NCBI GenBank assembly: GCA_031359995.1
Contig: JANMAT010000205.1
Location: 1 to 6,977 of the forward strand
Direction of reading: 5' to 3'
DNA from: JANMAT01 sp031359995
Lineage (GTDB): Bacteria; Actinomycetota; Acidimicrobiia; Acidimicrobiales; Ilumatobacteraceae
DNA length: 6,977 nucleotides
In this document: positions 6,845 through 6,977 of the stretch, one piece after another
Position numbering within the stretch: position 1 is the stretch's first letter
How the letters are laid out: the number at the start of each line of letters is the position of its first letter
Translations under genes and position numbers: made by a program
The notes under the pieces: generated by a model
Databases searched by the model: none
What the model saw: only the letters and a program-made list of their open reading frames with translations
Told to the model about the DNA's origin: nothing

Positions 6845-6850
6845 TCTCCT
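6845..6850 (-). promoter_or_regulatory. Ribosome-binding site deciding the ritA start
   Basis: AGGAGA on the minus strand lies five bases before the ATG at 6839. It supports this start over the upstream TTG. It is the only strong Shine-Dalgarno in the trio; ritB and ritC rely on overlapping starts. Confidence 0.65.
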
Positions 6851-6891
6851 TCTCTCGCAACGAAGAAGAAGACAATGGCAACCACCGCCCG

Positions 6892-6977
6892 CGTTATGCC
6901 GACATCAGCAGCCCGATCACCCTGCGCCGCAACGGACCGCACACCGACATCGGCATAACGCGGACGTCGGCATAATC
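6892..6977 (-). repeat. Right end of the RIT element with three short sub-repeats
   Basis: Read inward on the minus strand, the end starts GATTATGCCGAC, identical to the left end. A direct second copy of the motif (TCGGCATA on the plus strand at 6950-6957) and an inverted copy (TATGCCGA at 6895-6902) follow at offsets 20 and 75. Those offsets equal the left end's. The segment 6882-6977 holds no gene. It must contain the promoter of the ritA-ritB-ritC operon, so the sub-repeats could double as operators (inference). Confidence 0.8.

Larger units (their letters stand above)
3647..6977 (-). mobile_element. RIT (recombinase-in-trio) element, complete
   Basis: Three adjacent, co-oriented and overlapping tyrosine recombinase genes (ritA 5634-6839, ritB 4717-5637, ritC 3731-4720) with no other cargo are the hallmark of recombinase-in-trio elements. 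Both termini are visible as inverted sequences: GATTATGCCGAC at 3647-3658 and its complement at 6966-6977. Over the outer 28 positions the two ends match at 24. The left end lies inside the coding frame of a ritB paralogue and the right end is the last base of the window, so the second target junction cannot be seen. All three recombinases appear catalytically complete. Total length is 3331 bp. The transposition mechanism and the division of labour among the three RIT proteins are poorly known. Confidence 0.88.

Noticed and set aside
1..6977. CRISPR arrays, tRNA or rRNA genes, toxin-antitoxin pairs, defence genes
   Set aside because: No regularly spaced repeats, RNA gene signatures or relevant protein motifs were seen on either strand.

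Overview
The window is GC-rich with strongly GC-biased third codon positions and frequent GTG starts. Together with the protein families present, this suggests a high-GC actinobacterium. No marker gene in the window settles the taxon, so this is inference. Apart from one TetR-type regulator at the left edge, almost everything is mobile DNA, and the insertions are nested.

Layout, left to right. (1) 1-245 holds no convincing gene. It leads into an intact TetR/AcrR-family repressor gene (246-872, +), followed by a short reading frame with its own Shine-Dalgarno (903-980) that stops inside the end of the next element. (2) 963-2900 is an insertion sequence with an IS1634-type (IS4-related) DDE transposase (1105-2805, +). 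It is bounded by a 17/18-bp imperfect inverted repeat. (3) 2901-3646 is the remnant of an older recombinase operon. It keeps the last eleven codons of an upstream tyrosine recombinase (ending QPWPERAS), whose TGA overlaps the GTG start of a second one. That second gene is a clear paralogue of the ritB found further right. It is cut exactly in its HxLRH catalytic box. (4) 3647-6977 is a complete recombinase-in-trio (RIT) element: three different tyrosine recombinase genes, ritA-ritB-ritC, on the minus strand. Each pair overlaps by ATGA. The element is bounded by inverted terminal sequences, and its right terminus is the last base of the window.

The two RIT ends share a precise architecture. 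A short motif, TATGCCGA, occurs at offsets 3 and 20 in direct orientation and at offset 75 inverted, measured inward from each terminus. The left end carries one mismatch in its second copy. The three recombinases keep the full set of catalytic residues (R-K-H-R-H-Y) as far as can be read, so the element looks intact. The likely history is: an older RIT-like operon was hit by the IS, which removed or separated most of its ritA; then a second RIT element inserted into the active-site codons of its ritB.

The most notable points are the element-in-its-own-relative insertion at a catalytic motif, the matching multi-site ends, and the repeated junction sequence used for both gene overlaps. RIT elements are a known class. 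What may be new here is the target choice and the end architecture.
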